Below, piece by piece: positions 7,783-17,449 of a stretch of DNA of 43,662 nt (the first letter of the stretch is position 1; every line of letters begins with the position of its first letter). Source of the stretch: an uncultured Eubacteriales bacterium (GTDB lineage Bacteria; Bacillota; Clostridia; Oscillospirales; Butyricicoccaceae). Location: NCBI GenBank assembly GCA_910586105.1, contig CAJUGU010000015.1:1-43662 (forward strand). Reading direction: 5' to 3'. A program made the translations under genes and the position numbers. The notes beneath the pieces were generated by a model. The model saw nothing but the letters and a program-made list of their open reading frames with translations, had not been told where the DNA came from and made no database searches.

Positions 7783-8943
7783 TCAGTTTCCTCCCTTCCC
7801 GCTCGCAGCGGCAGCCGCCTGCTTCGGGGGCTTGGCCGCGCCTGCGGACGCCTTCCTCTTTTGCCGGTATTGCTTCATGCAATGCTTGATAAACAGCGTG
7901 AAGCTGCAAAAATAAATGATGATCGACGAGATCAGGTCGGAGATCTGCGAGCAATAAACCATCTTATCGACATAAGAACCGCCGCTCGTGATATGCTGGA
8001 TGAAGAACGACGAGAACACGCTGCCGATCGGATGCAGCCCGCCGAGGAACGCCGCCGCGATGCCGTTGAAGCCCATCGCCGGGACGGCGGTCTGCGCGCA
8101 CGACCACTGCTCGATCCCGCTGAGGTACAGGAACGCCGCGCCGAGGCCGGACAAACAGCCCGCGATCGCCATGGTCAGGATGATGTTGCGCTTCTCGCGC
8201 ATGCCGGCATATTTTGCCGCGTTCCGGCTCAGGCCGGTCGCCTTCAGCTCGTAGCCGAGCCGGGTCTTTTCCATCACGACCCACACGGCGGCGGCGATCA
8301 GCACCGCAAGCGGGATGGCGATGGTCACATACCGGTTCTCCGAAAACAGATGATGCAGCCCAAGGCTGGGGATCAGCGCGCCCGGGTTTCCGGTACGCAG
8401 CGGGCTGGTATAGGTCGTGGAGGATTCCTTGACATTGGTCAGCAGCATGTTAACGCTGTACAGGCTGATCCAGTTGAGCATAATGCCCGCGATGACCTCA
8501 TTCACATTCAGGTACGCCTTCAGCGCGCCCGCGAGCGCGCCCAGCAGCGCCCCGCCGATCATGGCGGCGATCAGGCATACGAACCACGGCATCCGGAACG
8601 CCAGCGCCAGATACAGCGCCAGCCCCGCGCCGACCGTATACTGGCCGGACGCGCCGATGTTGAACAGGCCGACCTTGTACGCAAACAGGATGGATAAGGT
8701 ACACAGGAGCAGCGGCGCGGTCTTGACCAGCGTGCTGCCGAAGTATTCCAGCGCGATCGCAGGCCGGGGGAAATACAGGAAATTTTTCAGGATGGATACC
8801 ATCGCCGTCCCCGCGCCCGCCGGGTTGATGCACAGCAGGACGAGAAAACCGACCAGCAGCCCCAGCAGGATGCAGATGAGGGACGCCGCAAGCGACTGGA
8901 ACCCTTCCCGCTCGAACAGGCTCTTTTTTTCGTTTGTATTCAC
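7783..8943 (-). CDS. nupP: Nucleoside ABC transporter permease, NupP type
   Basis: 386 residues, about 8-10 helices, same superfamily as its partner. The start codon is GTG at 8943 with AGGAGG 8 bases upstream and only 3 bases after the ATPase stop codon. NIGASGQYTVGAGLALYLAL is the family's substrate-channel signature, followed by GALAGALKAYLNVNEVIAGIM. The C-terminus is basic (KQYRQKRKAS) and probably cytosolic. It pairs with NupQ. Confidence 0.9.
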   Translation of the reverse strand: MNTNEKKSLFEREGFQSLAASLICILLGLLVGFLVLLCINPAGAGTAMVSILKNFLYFPRPAIALEYFGSTLVKTAPLLLCTLSILFAYKVGLFNIGASGQYTVGAGLALYLALAFRMPWFVCLIAAMIGGALLGALAGALKAYLNVNEVIAGIMLNWISLYSVNMLLTNVKESSTTYTSPLRTGNPGALIPSLGLHHLFSENRYVTIAIPLAVLIAAAVWVVMEKTRLGYELKATGLSRNAAKYAGMREKRNIILTMAIAGCLSGLGAAFLYLSGIEQWSCAQTAVPAMGFNGIAAAFLGGLHPIGSVFSSFFIQHITSGGSYVDKMVYCSQISDLISSIIIYFCSFTLFIKHCMKQYRQKRKASAGAAKPPKQAAAAASGKGGN

Positions 8944-8946
8944 GGA

Positions 8947-10476
8947 TCACACCTCCTGCCGTTTGGCTCCGGTCATATACAGGCCGAGCTCTTCCACCGT
9001 GACGTCCTCCGGCTTGAATTCGCCGACGATCTCGCCCTCGTACATGACGAGGATGCGGTCGGGAACGTCCATCACTTCGTCCAGTTCCAGGCTGACCAGC
9101 AGCACCGCCTTGCCCGCGTCCCGCTGCTCGACCAGCTGCTTGTGGATGAACTCGATCGCGCCCACGTCGACGCCGCGCGTCGGCTGCACCGCGATCAGGA
9201 AATCGGGGTCCTTGTCGATCTCGCGGGCGATGATCGCCTTTTGCTGGTTGCCGCCCGACATGGCGCGGACGACGGTCTCGCAGCCCTGCCCGGAACGCAC
9301 GTCGTACCGGTCGATCAGCCGCTGTGCGTAGTCGTGGATCTCGCGGCGCTTGAGCATCCCGAACTGGTCGGTGAACTGCGGCTCGAAATAGCGCTGCAAT
9401 ACCATGTTGTCTTCCAGGGTATAATCGAGCACCAGCCCGTGCTTGTGGCGGTCCTCGGGAATGTGGCTCATGCCCAGCACCGAACGCCGCCGGACCGTTT
9501 CATTGGTCACGTCCTTGCCGCTCAGCGAGATCGTGCCGCCCGCAAGCGGTTCCAGCCCGGACAGGCCGTAGACCAGCTCGGTCTGGCCGTTGCCGTCGAT
9601 CCCGGCAATACAGACGATCTCGCCGCTGCGCACCTGGAAGGTCGCGCCCGAAACCGCGTTCTTCTTGTGCCGCCCCGACGCGACCGACATTCCCTTCACG
9701 TCCAGAATGACCTTGCCCGGCTTCGCCGGCTGCTTGTCTACCTTGAAGCTTACGTCGCGCCCGACCATCATAGCCGACAGCTTTTCCGGCGTGGCGTCCG
9801 CGATGTCGACCGTGCCGACATACTTGCCCTTGCGCAGGATGGTGCAGCGGTCGGCAACCTCCATGATCTCGTTGAGCTTGTGCGAGATGAACAGGATGCT
9901 TTTGCCCTCGGCGGCCAGCCCCTTCATGATCTGCATCAGCTCGGCGATTTCCTGCACGGTCAGGACGGCGGTCGGCTCGTCGAAAATCAGGATTTCATTG
10001 TCCCGGTACAGCATCTTCAGGATCTCGGTGCGCTGCTGCATGCCGACGGTGATATCCTCGACCAGCGCGTCCGGGTCGACCTGCAAGCGGTAGCGCTCGG
10101 ACAGCTCGAGCACCCTTTTCCGGGCGTCGTCCTTTTTCAGCAGCCCGTTCCGGGTCGGCTCGATCCCGAGGATGATGTTGTCGAGCACCGAGAAGCATTC
10201 CACCAGCTTGAAGTGCTGGTGCACCATGCCGATGCCAAGGTCGTTCGCGTCGTTGGGGTCGCGGATCTCGACCTTTTTGCCGTCCTTATGGATCTCTCCG
10301 CCGTCCGGCTGGTACATCCCGAACAGGATGCTCATCAGCGTGGACTTGCCCGCGCCGTTTTCGCCCAGCAGCGCGTGGATCTCGCCCTTCCGGAGCTGGA
10401 CGGTGATATTATCGTTCGCAAGGATGCCGGGGAAGCGCTTGGTAATGCCCAGCAATTCGACTGCGTATTCGCTCAT
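8947..10476 (-). CDS. nupO: Nucleoside ABC transporter ATPase with two nucleotide-binding domains
   Basis: 509 residues carrying two fused ABC domains. Domain 1 has Walker A GENGAGKST (K44), Q-loop region MVHQHFKLV, and Walker B ILIFDEPTAVL, but a degenerate signature (DITVGMQQR). Domain 2 has a degenerate Walker A (GIDGNGQTEL, no lysine) but an intact signature MSGGNQQK and Walker B-like FLIAVQPTRGVD. This complementary asymmetry is normal for NupO, RbsA and MglA types. It powers uptake through NupP/NupQ. Spaced 17 bases from the lipoprotein gene upstream. Confidence 0.95.
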   Translation of the reverse strand: MSEYAVELLGITKRFPGILANDNITVQLRKGEIHALLGENGAGKSTLMSILFGMYQPDGGEIHKDGKKVEIRDPNDANDLGIGMVHQHFKLVECFSVLDNIILGIEPTRNGLLKKDDARKRVLELSERYRLQVDPDALVEDITVGMQQRTEILKMLYRDNEILIFDEPTAVLTVQEIAELMQIMKGLAAEGKSILFISHKLNEIMEVADRCTILRKGKYVGTVDIADATPEKLSAMMVGRDVSFKVDKQPAKPGKVILDVKGMSVASGRHKKNAVSGATFQVRSGEIVCIAGIDGNGQTELVYGLSGLEPLAGGTISLSGKDVTNETVRRRSVLGMSHIPEDRHKHGLVLDYTLEDNMVLQRYFEPQFTDQFGMLKRREIHDYAQRLIDRYDVRSGQGCETVVRAMSGGNQQKAIIAREIDKDPDFLIAVQPTRGVDVGAIEFIHKQLVEQRDAGKAVLLVSLELDEVMDVPDRILVMYEGEIVGEFKPEDVTVEELGLYMTGAKRQEV

Positions 10477-10493
10477 GTCCCTTTCCCTCCCTT

Positions 10494-11681
10494 TTACATA
10501 ATCGTGCCCTGGCGCTCGTTTACATGCACCTGTACCTCGGGCATCCGGTCGACCGATTCGCTGACGGTGATCTCGCCCTCAAACAGCTTTTTGACCATCG
10601 CGCGGTAGTCCTCGACCGTGAAATCGTCGTTCCACTGGGTGGATTCCTCGGGCAAGGCGACGTAATTGAGCGACATATCCTCGCCCGACGCCAGCCCAAG
10701 GCTTTCGATCTTGCCGACGTGTTCGTCCCAGGTACCGTCCATGATGATCGAATCGAGCATCGCGTTGATGGTCGCGGTCAGGCTCTTCATCGCCGACGTG
10801 ACCGTCATGCCCTCGCCATAGGCGTCGATCACGGGCTTCTGGTCGCTGTCCACGCCGATCAGCTTGCCGCCGACCTTGGCCGCAGCCTCCGCCGCCGAGG
10901 TGAAAATGCCGCCGCCGCAGGCGAACACAATCTCGGTGCCGTTGGAGTACCAGGTATCCATCGCCGCCGTGATCTCGGTCGAGCCGTAGAACTGGCCGCC
11001 GTAGGCGTATTCCACGTTGACCTCGTCGGCGACGCCCAGCTCATTCGCCGCGTCGTTGATGCCCTGCACATAGCCGTAGCCGAAGCGCATGACCGGCGGG
11101 ACGGCCTGCCCGCCCAGATAGCCCAGGTTCCGGTAGCCCAGCCGCACCGCTGTGTAGCCCGCCATGTAACCGGGGATCTCTTCCTTATACACCGCGCAGT
11201 AGGTGTTGCCGGTGTTGTAGTAGTCCCCCGCGACGTAGGCGTCGGGATCGTCATAGTATTTGCTGCCGACCGCCGCCGCGATGATGTCGCCGTCGGTCAT
11301 ATCCAGCACGATGAATTTCACATCGGGATATTTGAAGGTCGTTTCGACCAGCGTTTCCGCGAAGATGTAGCCCGACATGACGAGCACGTTATACCCTTCG
11401 GCGACTGCGAGGTCGACCATCGCGATACGCGCATAGTCGGTGTCGCCGTCCGGCTTCTTGTAGGTAAAATCGATGTCGTTTTTCTGGCAGTACGCCGCGC
11501 AGGCTTCATAGGTCGTCTGGTTGAACGACTGGTCGGTGATGTCGCCCGCGTCCGTGATCATAGCGACGCGGTATTCCGAGCTGCCCTTGTTCTCAAACGC
11601 GCTCGGCCCGCCGCAGGCCGTGAGCGTGAACGCCAGCGCAAGCGCCAGCAGCAGGGCGATCCCTCTTTTTGCCTTTTGCAC
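10494..11681 (-). CDS. nupN: BMP-family nucleoside-binding lipoprotein of the ABC transporter
   Basis: 395 residues from GTG 11681, chosen because AAGGAG lies 10 bases upstream; the in-frame ATG at 11717 has no ribosome site and only adds a basic extension. A lipoprotein signal ends at LTAC (C23). The mature part is a type I periplasmic-binding fold: VAMITDAGDITDQSFNQ is the BMP/PnrA hallmark, then GGQAVPPVMRFGYGYVQGI and ACGGGIFTSAAEAA, and IGVDSDQKPV. It captures nucleosides outside the membrane. It is unusually long for the family owing to a C-terminal 70-residue tail (FTVEDYRAMVKKLFEGEI) resembling that of several clostridial homologues. Confidence 0.9.
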   Translation of the reverse strand: MQKAKRGIALLLALALAFTLTACGGPSAFENKGSSEYRVAMITDAGDITDQSFNQTTYEACAAYCQKNDIDFTYKKPDGDTDYARIAMVDLAVAEGYNVLVMSGYIFAETLVETTFKYPDVKFIVLDMTDGDIIAAAVGSKYYDDPDAYVAGDYYNTGNTYCAVYKEEIPGYMAGYTAVRLGYRNLGYLGGQAVPPVMRFGYGYVQGINDAANELGVADEVNVEYAYGGQFYGSTEITAAMDTWYSNGTEIVFACGGGIFTSAAEAAAKVGGKLIGVDSDQKPVIDAYGEGMTVTSAMKSLTATINAMLDSIIMDGTWDEHVGKIESLGLASGEDMSLNYVALPEESTQWNDDFTVEDYRAMVKKLFEGEITVSESVDRMPEVQVHVNERQGTIM

Positions 11682-11735
11682 CTGAGTCCATCTCCTTCTT
11701 ATTACCGTAGGTTTCATGGTTCAGCCGCCCCCGGT

Positions 11736-12922
<1,187 letters not shown>

Positions 12923-12926
<4 letters not shown>

Positions 12927-13357
12927 GCTCTTGCCCCTCCTTTCAGGTTGCCCGGGCCAAAGCCCATGGGCAGTAATTCTTTCAGGCGGAACACCTGGTA
13001 TTCCTCCGGGCTGACCGCCAAAATGATCTCAAAGGTTTCCGGGTCGCAGAATTCCATCATCACCTGACGGCAGACTCCGCAGGGCGGCGCCAGCTCGGAA
13101 AGCTGCCCGTGCATCCCGCCGACCACGCAGATCGCCCGGAAATCGTGTACGCCCTCGCTGACCGCCTTGAAAAACGCCGTCCGTTCGGCGCAGTTGCAGG
13201 GGGTATACGCTGCGTTTTCAATATTACATCCTGTATACACCTTGCCGTTTTCCGCCAGCAGCGCCGCCCCCACATGGAAATGCGAATAAGGGACGTAGGC
13301 GTAGTCCAGCTGCCGGATCGCGGTCTCGATGAGTTCTTTGATCTGTGTACGTTCCAT
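12923..13357 (-). CDS. cdd: Cytidine deaminase
   Basis: 144 residues, the homotetrameric bacterial type. It converts (deoxy)cytidine to (deoxy)uridine, the substrate of the neighbouring Udp. Zinc ligands are visible: C56 in the CAE motif (with catalytic E58) and C93/C96 in PCGVCRQ. The substrate segment GCNIENAAY is present. It starts 17 bases after udp and overlaps deoB by 4 bases. Confidence 0.95.
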
Positions 13358-13374
13358 TTCATAGCCCTCCCGTT

Positions 13375-14151
13375 TTATTTCGCCTGATCTTCGCGGATCA
13401 GGTTGCGGATTGCCTGCACCGCCGTGCGGATCGCCATGTCCGTGTCATGCACGACCGGATTGTCCAGACCGGCGGCCTCGCGCTCCTGGTTCGCCAGCAC
13501 GAGGAAGCAGGAGCCCATGCGCACCCGCAGGCTCGCCGCGACAATGAACAGCGCCGCCGATTCCATTTCCGACGCGAGACAGCCCAGGCGCTTCCACGCC
13601 TCCCACTTGTTCAGCAGCTCATAGCTGACCGGCTTGCTCTCGGGCGAGTGCTGCCCGTAGAAGGAATCCTTGCATTGGACGACGCCGACATGGTAAGTCT
13701 TCCCCAGCTCCTTCGCCGCCGCCGTCAGGGCGTTGACGACCTCGATATCGGCGACCGCCGGGAATTCGATCGGCGCATATTCGCGGCTGGTACCTTCCAT
13801 CCGGATCGCGCCGCTGGCGATCACGATATCGCCGCTCATCACGTCCAGCTGCATCCCGCCGCAGGTGCCGATCCGCACGAAGGTATCCGCCCCCGCCTGC
13901 ACCAGCTCTTCCATCGCGATCGAAGCCGACGGCCCGCCGATGCCCGTCGAAGTCACGCTTACCTTCACCCCGTCCAGCGTCCCCGTATAGGTGACGTATT
14001 CCCGGCTGTCCGCGATCCGCTCCGCGCCGTCAAGGTATCGTGCGATCTTCTCGCACCGCTTGGGGTCGCCTGGAAGGATCACATACCGCCCGATATCGCC
14101 CTTCCCAACCTGGATATGGTATTGCTTTCCCGCATTTTCCGAATAATTCAT
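13375..14151 (-). CDS. udp: Uridine phosphorylase
   Basis: 258 residues of the hexameric nucleoside phosphorylase family (NP-I). Seen: ILPGDPKRCEKIA (phosphate site), STGIGGPSASIA, RIGTCGGMQ, FPAVADIEVVNAL and the ribose-binding SEMESAALF. The sequence follows E. coli Udp closely through the ASGAIRMEGTSREYAPIEFP stretch, so uridine is the likely substrate, although a broader or purine specificity cannot be excluded from sequence alone. It is the first gene of the nucleoside operon, directly behind the predicted promoter at 14191-14219. Confidence 0.9.
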   Translation of the reverse strand: MNYSENAGKQYHIQVGKGDIGRYVILPGDPKRCEKIARYLDGAERIADSREYVTYTGTLDGVKVSVTSTGIGGPSASIAMEELVQAGADTFVRIGTCGGMQLDVMSGDIVIASGAIRMEGTSREYAPIEFPAVADIEVVNALTAAAKELGKTYHVGVVQCKDSFYGQHSPESKPVSYELLNKWEAWKRLGCLASEMESAALFIVAASLRVRMGSCFLVLANQEREAAGLDNPVVHDTDMAIRTAVQAIRNLIREDQAK

Positions 14152-14190
14152 TTGTCATACCCTCCAATCTGAAGCTCTTTCGATGTTCTT

Positions 14191-14231
14191 ATTTTATCAA
14201 TTTTCCCCGAACGGGAAAAGGACTTCAGTCC
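14191..14231 (-). promoter_or_regulatory. Predicted udp operon promoter with two dyads
   Basis: On the minus strand a -10-like TAAAAT (14191-14196) has a poor -35 (TTTTCC, 14214-14219) at 17 bases, as in activator-dependent promoters. GGACTTCAGTCC (14220-14231) is a perfect 5+2+5 dyad centred at 14225.5, which is -41.5 if transcription starts at 14184. A second dyad, TTTTCCC/GGGAAAA (14201-14219), overlaps the -35. These are candidate sites for the Crp/Fnr regulator and for a repressor. Confidence 0.5.
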
Positions 14232-14347
14232 CGTTTTTCGATAGGTTGCTCCATTTTGTTAAAAGTATCCATTTTCCGGCAGAATTTTTTATGCATTTCG
14301 CCGGGAGCTTTCCCCCCAATCCCCGCTTTCGGTATCGCGCCCGAAGA

Positions 14348-14400
14348 GCCCCAGCCGCGGCAGCTATCCCAAAAAGGGCAGGTTGTCCCTGTGCTGGGGC
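14348..14400 (+). other. Hairpin upstream of the small ORF at 14440
   Basis: GCCCCAGC (14348-14355) pairs with GCTGGGGC (14393-14400), enclosing a GGGCAG.../...TCCC sub-hairpin. It lies in the 288-base gap between the udp promoter and the small gene, and could be part of that gene's leader. No known riboswitch was recognised. Confidence 0.35.
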
Positions 14401-14439
14401 AGCTTTTCGCCGCATACATTTGCATGGAGGTGTTGCGTT

Positions 14440-14673
14440 GTGGACCGTCAAAAAAATGCGCCCGTCCCTCCTTGCGCGGAGGTCGTGGACGCTGCCCCGG
14501 CAGGCTTGCCGGAAGGCCGGGAAATGGATATGATGGATATAGAAGAGGGGCAGGCGCCGTCAGCGGCGGAGGGCTTTCCGGTCGGGGATATCCGGGTGCG
14601 GGTCCGCTTTCGTCCGGATGGCGGGCCGCTCGAGGATAAGCTGAAAGCCTATTTTTTGAAGCTGAAAACGTGA
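14440..14673 (+). CDS. Small hypothetical protein with TnpW-like C-terminus
   Basis: 77 residues from GTG 14440, supported by GGAGG 9 bases upstream. The N-terminal 45 residues are acidic, Pro/Ala-rich and look disordered. The C-terminal 30 (VRVRFRPDGGPLEDKLKAYF) fold-pattern as one beta strand plus one amphipathic helix, resembling the end of short TnpW-type and related transposon-borne peptides of clostridia. The resemblance is short and recalled, not searched. A terminator at 14762-14797 follows. No function is assigned. Confidence 0.5.
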   Translation: MDRQKNAPVPPCAEVVDAAPAGLPEGREMDMMDIEEGQAPSAAEGFPVGDIRVRVRFRPDGGPLEDKLKAYFLKLKT

Positions 14674-14761
14674 CCGGTTGGTTTTCCGGCGGATGCTTCC
14701 CGATCAAGCGCGGTACGCGTTTGGGCGGCAGGGATGTTGCTCGGAAACCGGCTCCGCAAAA

Positions 14762-14797
14762 AACGGCCGCCTGTATTGCTCAGCGGCCGTTCCTTTT
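14762..14797 (+). terminator. Intrinsic terminator after the small ORF
   Basis: AACGGCCGC (14762-14770) pairs with GCGGCCGTT (14783-14791), 12-base loop, then CCTTTT. Suits the plus-strand gene ending at 14673. Confidence 0.75.
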
Positions 14798-14848
14798 CAC
14801 GATCTCCTTTTGATCCCGCATCAAAACGCCAGCAAGCCTTTGCCAAGG

Positions 14849-14880
14849 CGGCGGCGCTCCCGTAAACGGGAACGCCGCCG
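14849..14880. terminator. GC-rich hairpin after the GH25 gene
   Basis: CGGCGGCGCTCCCGT (14849-14863) pairs with the opposite arm ending 14880, one mismatch, loop of 2-3 bases. It lies 9 bases beyond the GH25 stop on the minus strand. There is no T-run, so termination strength is uncertain. Confidence 0.5.
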
Positions 14881-14888
14881 CGTATCCT

Positions 14889-15674
14889 TTACTGGTACAG
14901 CCCTAACCGGTACTCGCGCACGATGCTGCGCAGATCGCTTTCGGTCAGCCCGAGCTTTCCGTCCCCGGTGCCGGAAAGCACCTTATTGCCATCGATGCCG
15001 TCTTTTTCCATCGCGGCTTCCACCGCGGGCTTGCCCCAATCGGGCACATCCGCCAGGGTTTCATAAACTTTCATCTCCGCTTCCTCCTCTTCTCCGTCGA
15101 TCCATCCCTCGGTATACAGCACGTCGGTATCCACCGCGCCGGAAACGCCGGAAACGCTGCCGCTGTCGGAATCCTGCCAGATATCGAACGGTTTTCCATA
15201 GGTCGGGCGCGCCGCCCATTGGGCAAGCCAGACCCCGTCGGCGTCGACGTCGATATAATCCTCCAGCCAGCTTTTTGAGGCGTACACGCCGCATTTCCGG
15301 CCGCCCGCGCGGACGGTATCGATGAACGACTGCACGATACCCGAAATATTCGCCTTCGTGAACGAAAAGCCGTGCTTGGCTTTATAGCCGTCGGCGTCCT
15401 CCATATCGATCCAGAGCAGAAGGTCGAGCTTCACGCCCTCCACGATCGAAAGCAGGTATTCGGCTTCCGATTTCGCGTCGGCCTCGTTCAAGGCGTAGCT
15501 ATACAGATACGCGCCGATGGGCAGCCCGGCCTCCGCCGTCCCGCGCAGGTTTTCGGCGAAGCGGTCGTCTTCGTGATGTCCGTATCCGGCGCGGAGCAGC
15601 GCAAAGCCGATCTCTCCGGCGGCCTGTTTCCAATCGACTGCGCCTTCAAAATGGCTTACGTCAATGCCATTCAT
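14889..15674 (-). CDS. GH25 lysozyme (endolysin-like, no signal peptide)
   Basis: 261 residues from ATG 15674, with GGAGG just upstream. The GH25 muramidase domain covers about 1-190: GIDVSHFEGAVDW (catalytic-site D5), RAGYG, GAYLYSYA, and LLLWIDMED with the paired acids D90 and E92. It hydrolyses the MurNAc-GlcNAc bond of peptidoglycan. Residues about 200-261 form a small helical tail (DVPDWGKPAVEAAMEKDGI) like those of phage endolysins. There is no signal peptide, so export would need a holin or a non-classical route; the membrane protein 100 bases upstream on the same strand may serve. Confidence 0.9.
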   Translation of the reverse strand: MNGIDVSHFEGAVDWKQAAGEIGFALLRAGYGHHEDDRFAENLRGTAEAGLPIGAYLYSYALNEADAKSEAEYLLSIVEGVKLDLLLWIDMEDADGYKAKHGFSFTKANISGIVQSFIDTVRAGGRKCGVYASKSWLEDYIDVDADGVWLAQWAARPTYGKPFDIWQDSDSGSVSGVSGAVDTDVLYTEGWIDGEEEEAEMKVYETLADVPDWGKPAVEAAMEKDGIDGNKVLSGTGDGKLGLTESDLRSIVREYRLGLYQ

Positions 15675-15774
15675 GGGTTGCCTCCTTTTCCTGTAAAGCG
15701 CGGCCCTTCCGGACGGCGCCGGCGGGCCGCGGCCGATCTCGTGATATGCCGCGTACAAAACGCAGCGAAAGGGC

Positions 15775-16170
15775 TCACGGCCTTTCTTCCGGCTCAAAGA
15801 CGGTGTGCAGCCAGTCCTCGAGCTTCATGGCGGGCAGGCTCAGCAGGCACCATGCGAGCGAGAACCAGACGCAGACCTGCCCCATAAAATTCCCGGGCAG
15901 GCCGCTGTAATCCCAAACGTCCAGGCCAAGCCAGACGTTCACGACCAGTCCCGCGGCCAGCTCTATGGCGGTAACGATCCCGGCGGCAAAGACCATGTGG
16001 AACGGGAGCGGCAGTTTTTTGCAGGGGCCGACCTCGTTCAGCAGCCCCAGCAGCACGAAGCAGAGCCCGCCGACAAGGAACATGGACGGGTGGGTATACC
16101 CCCGCCAAAGGATCTCCACGAGCTGATACAGCAGCCCGCCGATCACGAAAAAGATCCCGTGGATGCGCAT
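15775..16170 (-). CDS. Four-helix membrane protein, PF06541 (CmpB-like) type
   Basis: 131 residues from ATG 16170 (GGAGG 10 bases upstream). Four hydrophobic segments at about 5-18, 29-45, 55-80 and 92-112. The segment VWDYSGLPGNFMGQVCVWFS matches the conserved W-D-Y-S...N..GQ...F.L.W pattern of the PF06541 membrane family, labelled putative ABC-transporter type IV although its role is unproven. It precedes the signal-less GH25 gene on the same transcript, which would suit a holin-like or accessory role. That function is inference. Confidence 0.7.
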   Translation of the reverse strand: MRIHGIFFVIGGLLYQLVEILWRGYTHPSMFLVGGLCFVLLGLLNEVGPCKKLPLPFHMVFAAGIVTAIELAAGLVVNVWLGLDVWDYSGLPGNFMGQVCVWFSLAWCLLSLPAMKLEDWLHTVFEPEERP

Positions 16171-16386
16171 TTCAAAATCACCTCCATAGTCCGGCTGCCG
16201 CAGGGCAGCCCTACTGCCACAATATGCGCAGGGGGCCGATCGTATGCCCGTCCCGCCGCAAAAAGGACGGGCATGGCGCGCTTTTGCAGCCGGAGCGCAG
16301 GCGCGGGCATGGTCCCCCGGAACGGGGCGCATGGTTTGCCGCTCCCAGCGGGAGCCCGGCGCGCCCCGCCTTACAGGCCCCGCCGG

Positions 16387-16415
16387 TTGCAATTTACATC
16401 GCCTCGTGCTATCAT
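16387..16415 (+). promoter_or_regulatory. Extended -10 promoter of the Cof-type HAD gene
   Basis: TTGCAA (16387-16392), 17-base spacer, TATCAT (16410-16415) preceded by TG one base upstream. The leader of about 105 bases contains a 9-bp stem (16424-16432/16454-16462) and a second GC-rich stem near 16471-16498. Confidence 0.7.
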
Positions 16416-16528
16416 GGAGAAAACGGGAGGGCGGCGCACACGGCACCGGCGCAGCCCTCCCGGCGTCAAAGGCCCCGCCGCCGCGGTCCGCGGGGCGCGG
16501 ACGTTTCAAGGAAAGGGAATGGTAAATC

Positions 16529-17449
16529 ATGGGAATTCAAATTTTGGCGCTCGATCTGGACGGCACCCTGCTGACCGGCCATAATTCCGTATCGCCCGCC
16601 TGCCGGGAAGCCGTACAGAAGGCGCGCGCCAAGGGGATCCAGGCTGCGATCTGCACCGGGCGGAACGCGGCGGATTCCATCCTGTTCGGCGAGCAGGCGG
16701 GCGGGGTCGATTGGGCGGTCATCGCCAACGGCGCGCAGGTGCGGTCGCTTACGGCTCCGGAAGCGATCCTTACCGATCCGCTCGGCGAGCCGCTATGCCG
16801 CGCGTTGCTCGACCTCTGCGCCGCGCACGCAGTCGACCCCTGTTTCTACACGGCGGACGCCGTATATTACGGGCAGGCGTTTGAAGCGTTCCTTGCGGAC
16901 TGCGCGGCGCGCGGCCTGCCGCTCGATTTTTCCGAACGGGAAAACTACCACCGCGTCCCGGAAGGCGGCTGGCGGGATCTCATCGCAGACCGCCACCCGG
17001 AAATCCTGAAAGCGATCCTGCACGCGCCCAACCCGGCGGTCGTCGACCGGATGCACGAGGCGCTTCTGCGGGACGGGCGCTTTGAGACCGCGCCGTCGGA
17101 AATGTTCGGCGGCGCGCTGAAAAACCTGGAGGTCAACCGCCGGGGCGTCTCCAAGGGCGGCGCGCTGAAGGCGCTCGCCGAACGGCTCGGCTGCACGCTG
17201 GAGAATGTGATGGCGATCGGCGACAGCGACAACGACCTTTCCATGCTGCGGATGGCCGGGCTTGGCGTCGCGATGGGCAATGCGCCCGCGCACGTTCAAG
17301 CCGCTGCGGACGCCGTGACCGCCAGCAACGCCGAGGACGGCGTTGCGCGCGCGATCGAAACCTTTCTGTTATACGCACGCTCCGAAACTTTTTCCGATCC
17401 CACCGCTTCGTCCCGCCAAAAGGACGGCGGGACGAAGACGCGCGCATAA
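16529..17449 (+). CDS. HAD-superfamily phosphatase, Cof subfamily (IIB)
   Basis: 306 residues. Motif I is LALDLDGTLL (nucleophile D9, acid D11), motif II is ICTGRN, motif III lysine is in RGVSKGGALKAL, and motif IV is GDSDNDLSML. The C2-type cap domain lies between about 85 and 205. Family members dephosphorylate sugar phosphates, flavin or pyridoxal phosphates; the substrate cannot be read from sequence. The last 20 or so residues (from about 285, DPTASSRQKDGG) are encoded by a palindromic repeat rather than by the conserved gene, so they are probably an accidental tail. Confidence 0.9.
   Translation: MGIQILALDLDGTLLTGHNSVSPACREAVQKARAKGIQAAICTGRNAADSILFGEQAGGVDWAVIANGAQVRSLTAPEAILTDPLGEPLCRALLDLCAAHAVDPCFYTADAVYYGQAFEAFLADCAARGLPLDFSERENYHRVPEGGWRDLIADRHPEILKAILHAPNPAVVDRMHEALLRDGRFETAPSEMFGGALKNLEVNRRGVSKGGALKALAERLGCTLENVMAIGDSDNDLSMLRMAGLGVAMGNAPAHVQAAADAVTASNAEDGVARAIETFLLYARSETFSDPTASSRQKDGGTKTRA

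Noticed and set aside
14152..14290. A purine riboswitch before udp
   Set aside because: The three-way junction core of purine aptamers is absent; only DNA-style dyads were found.
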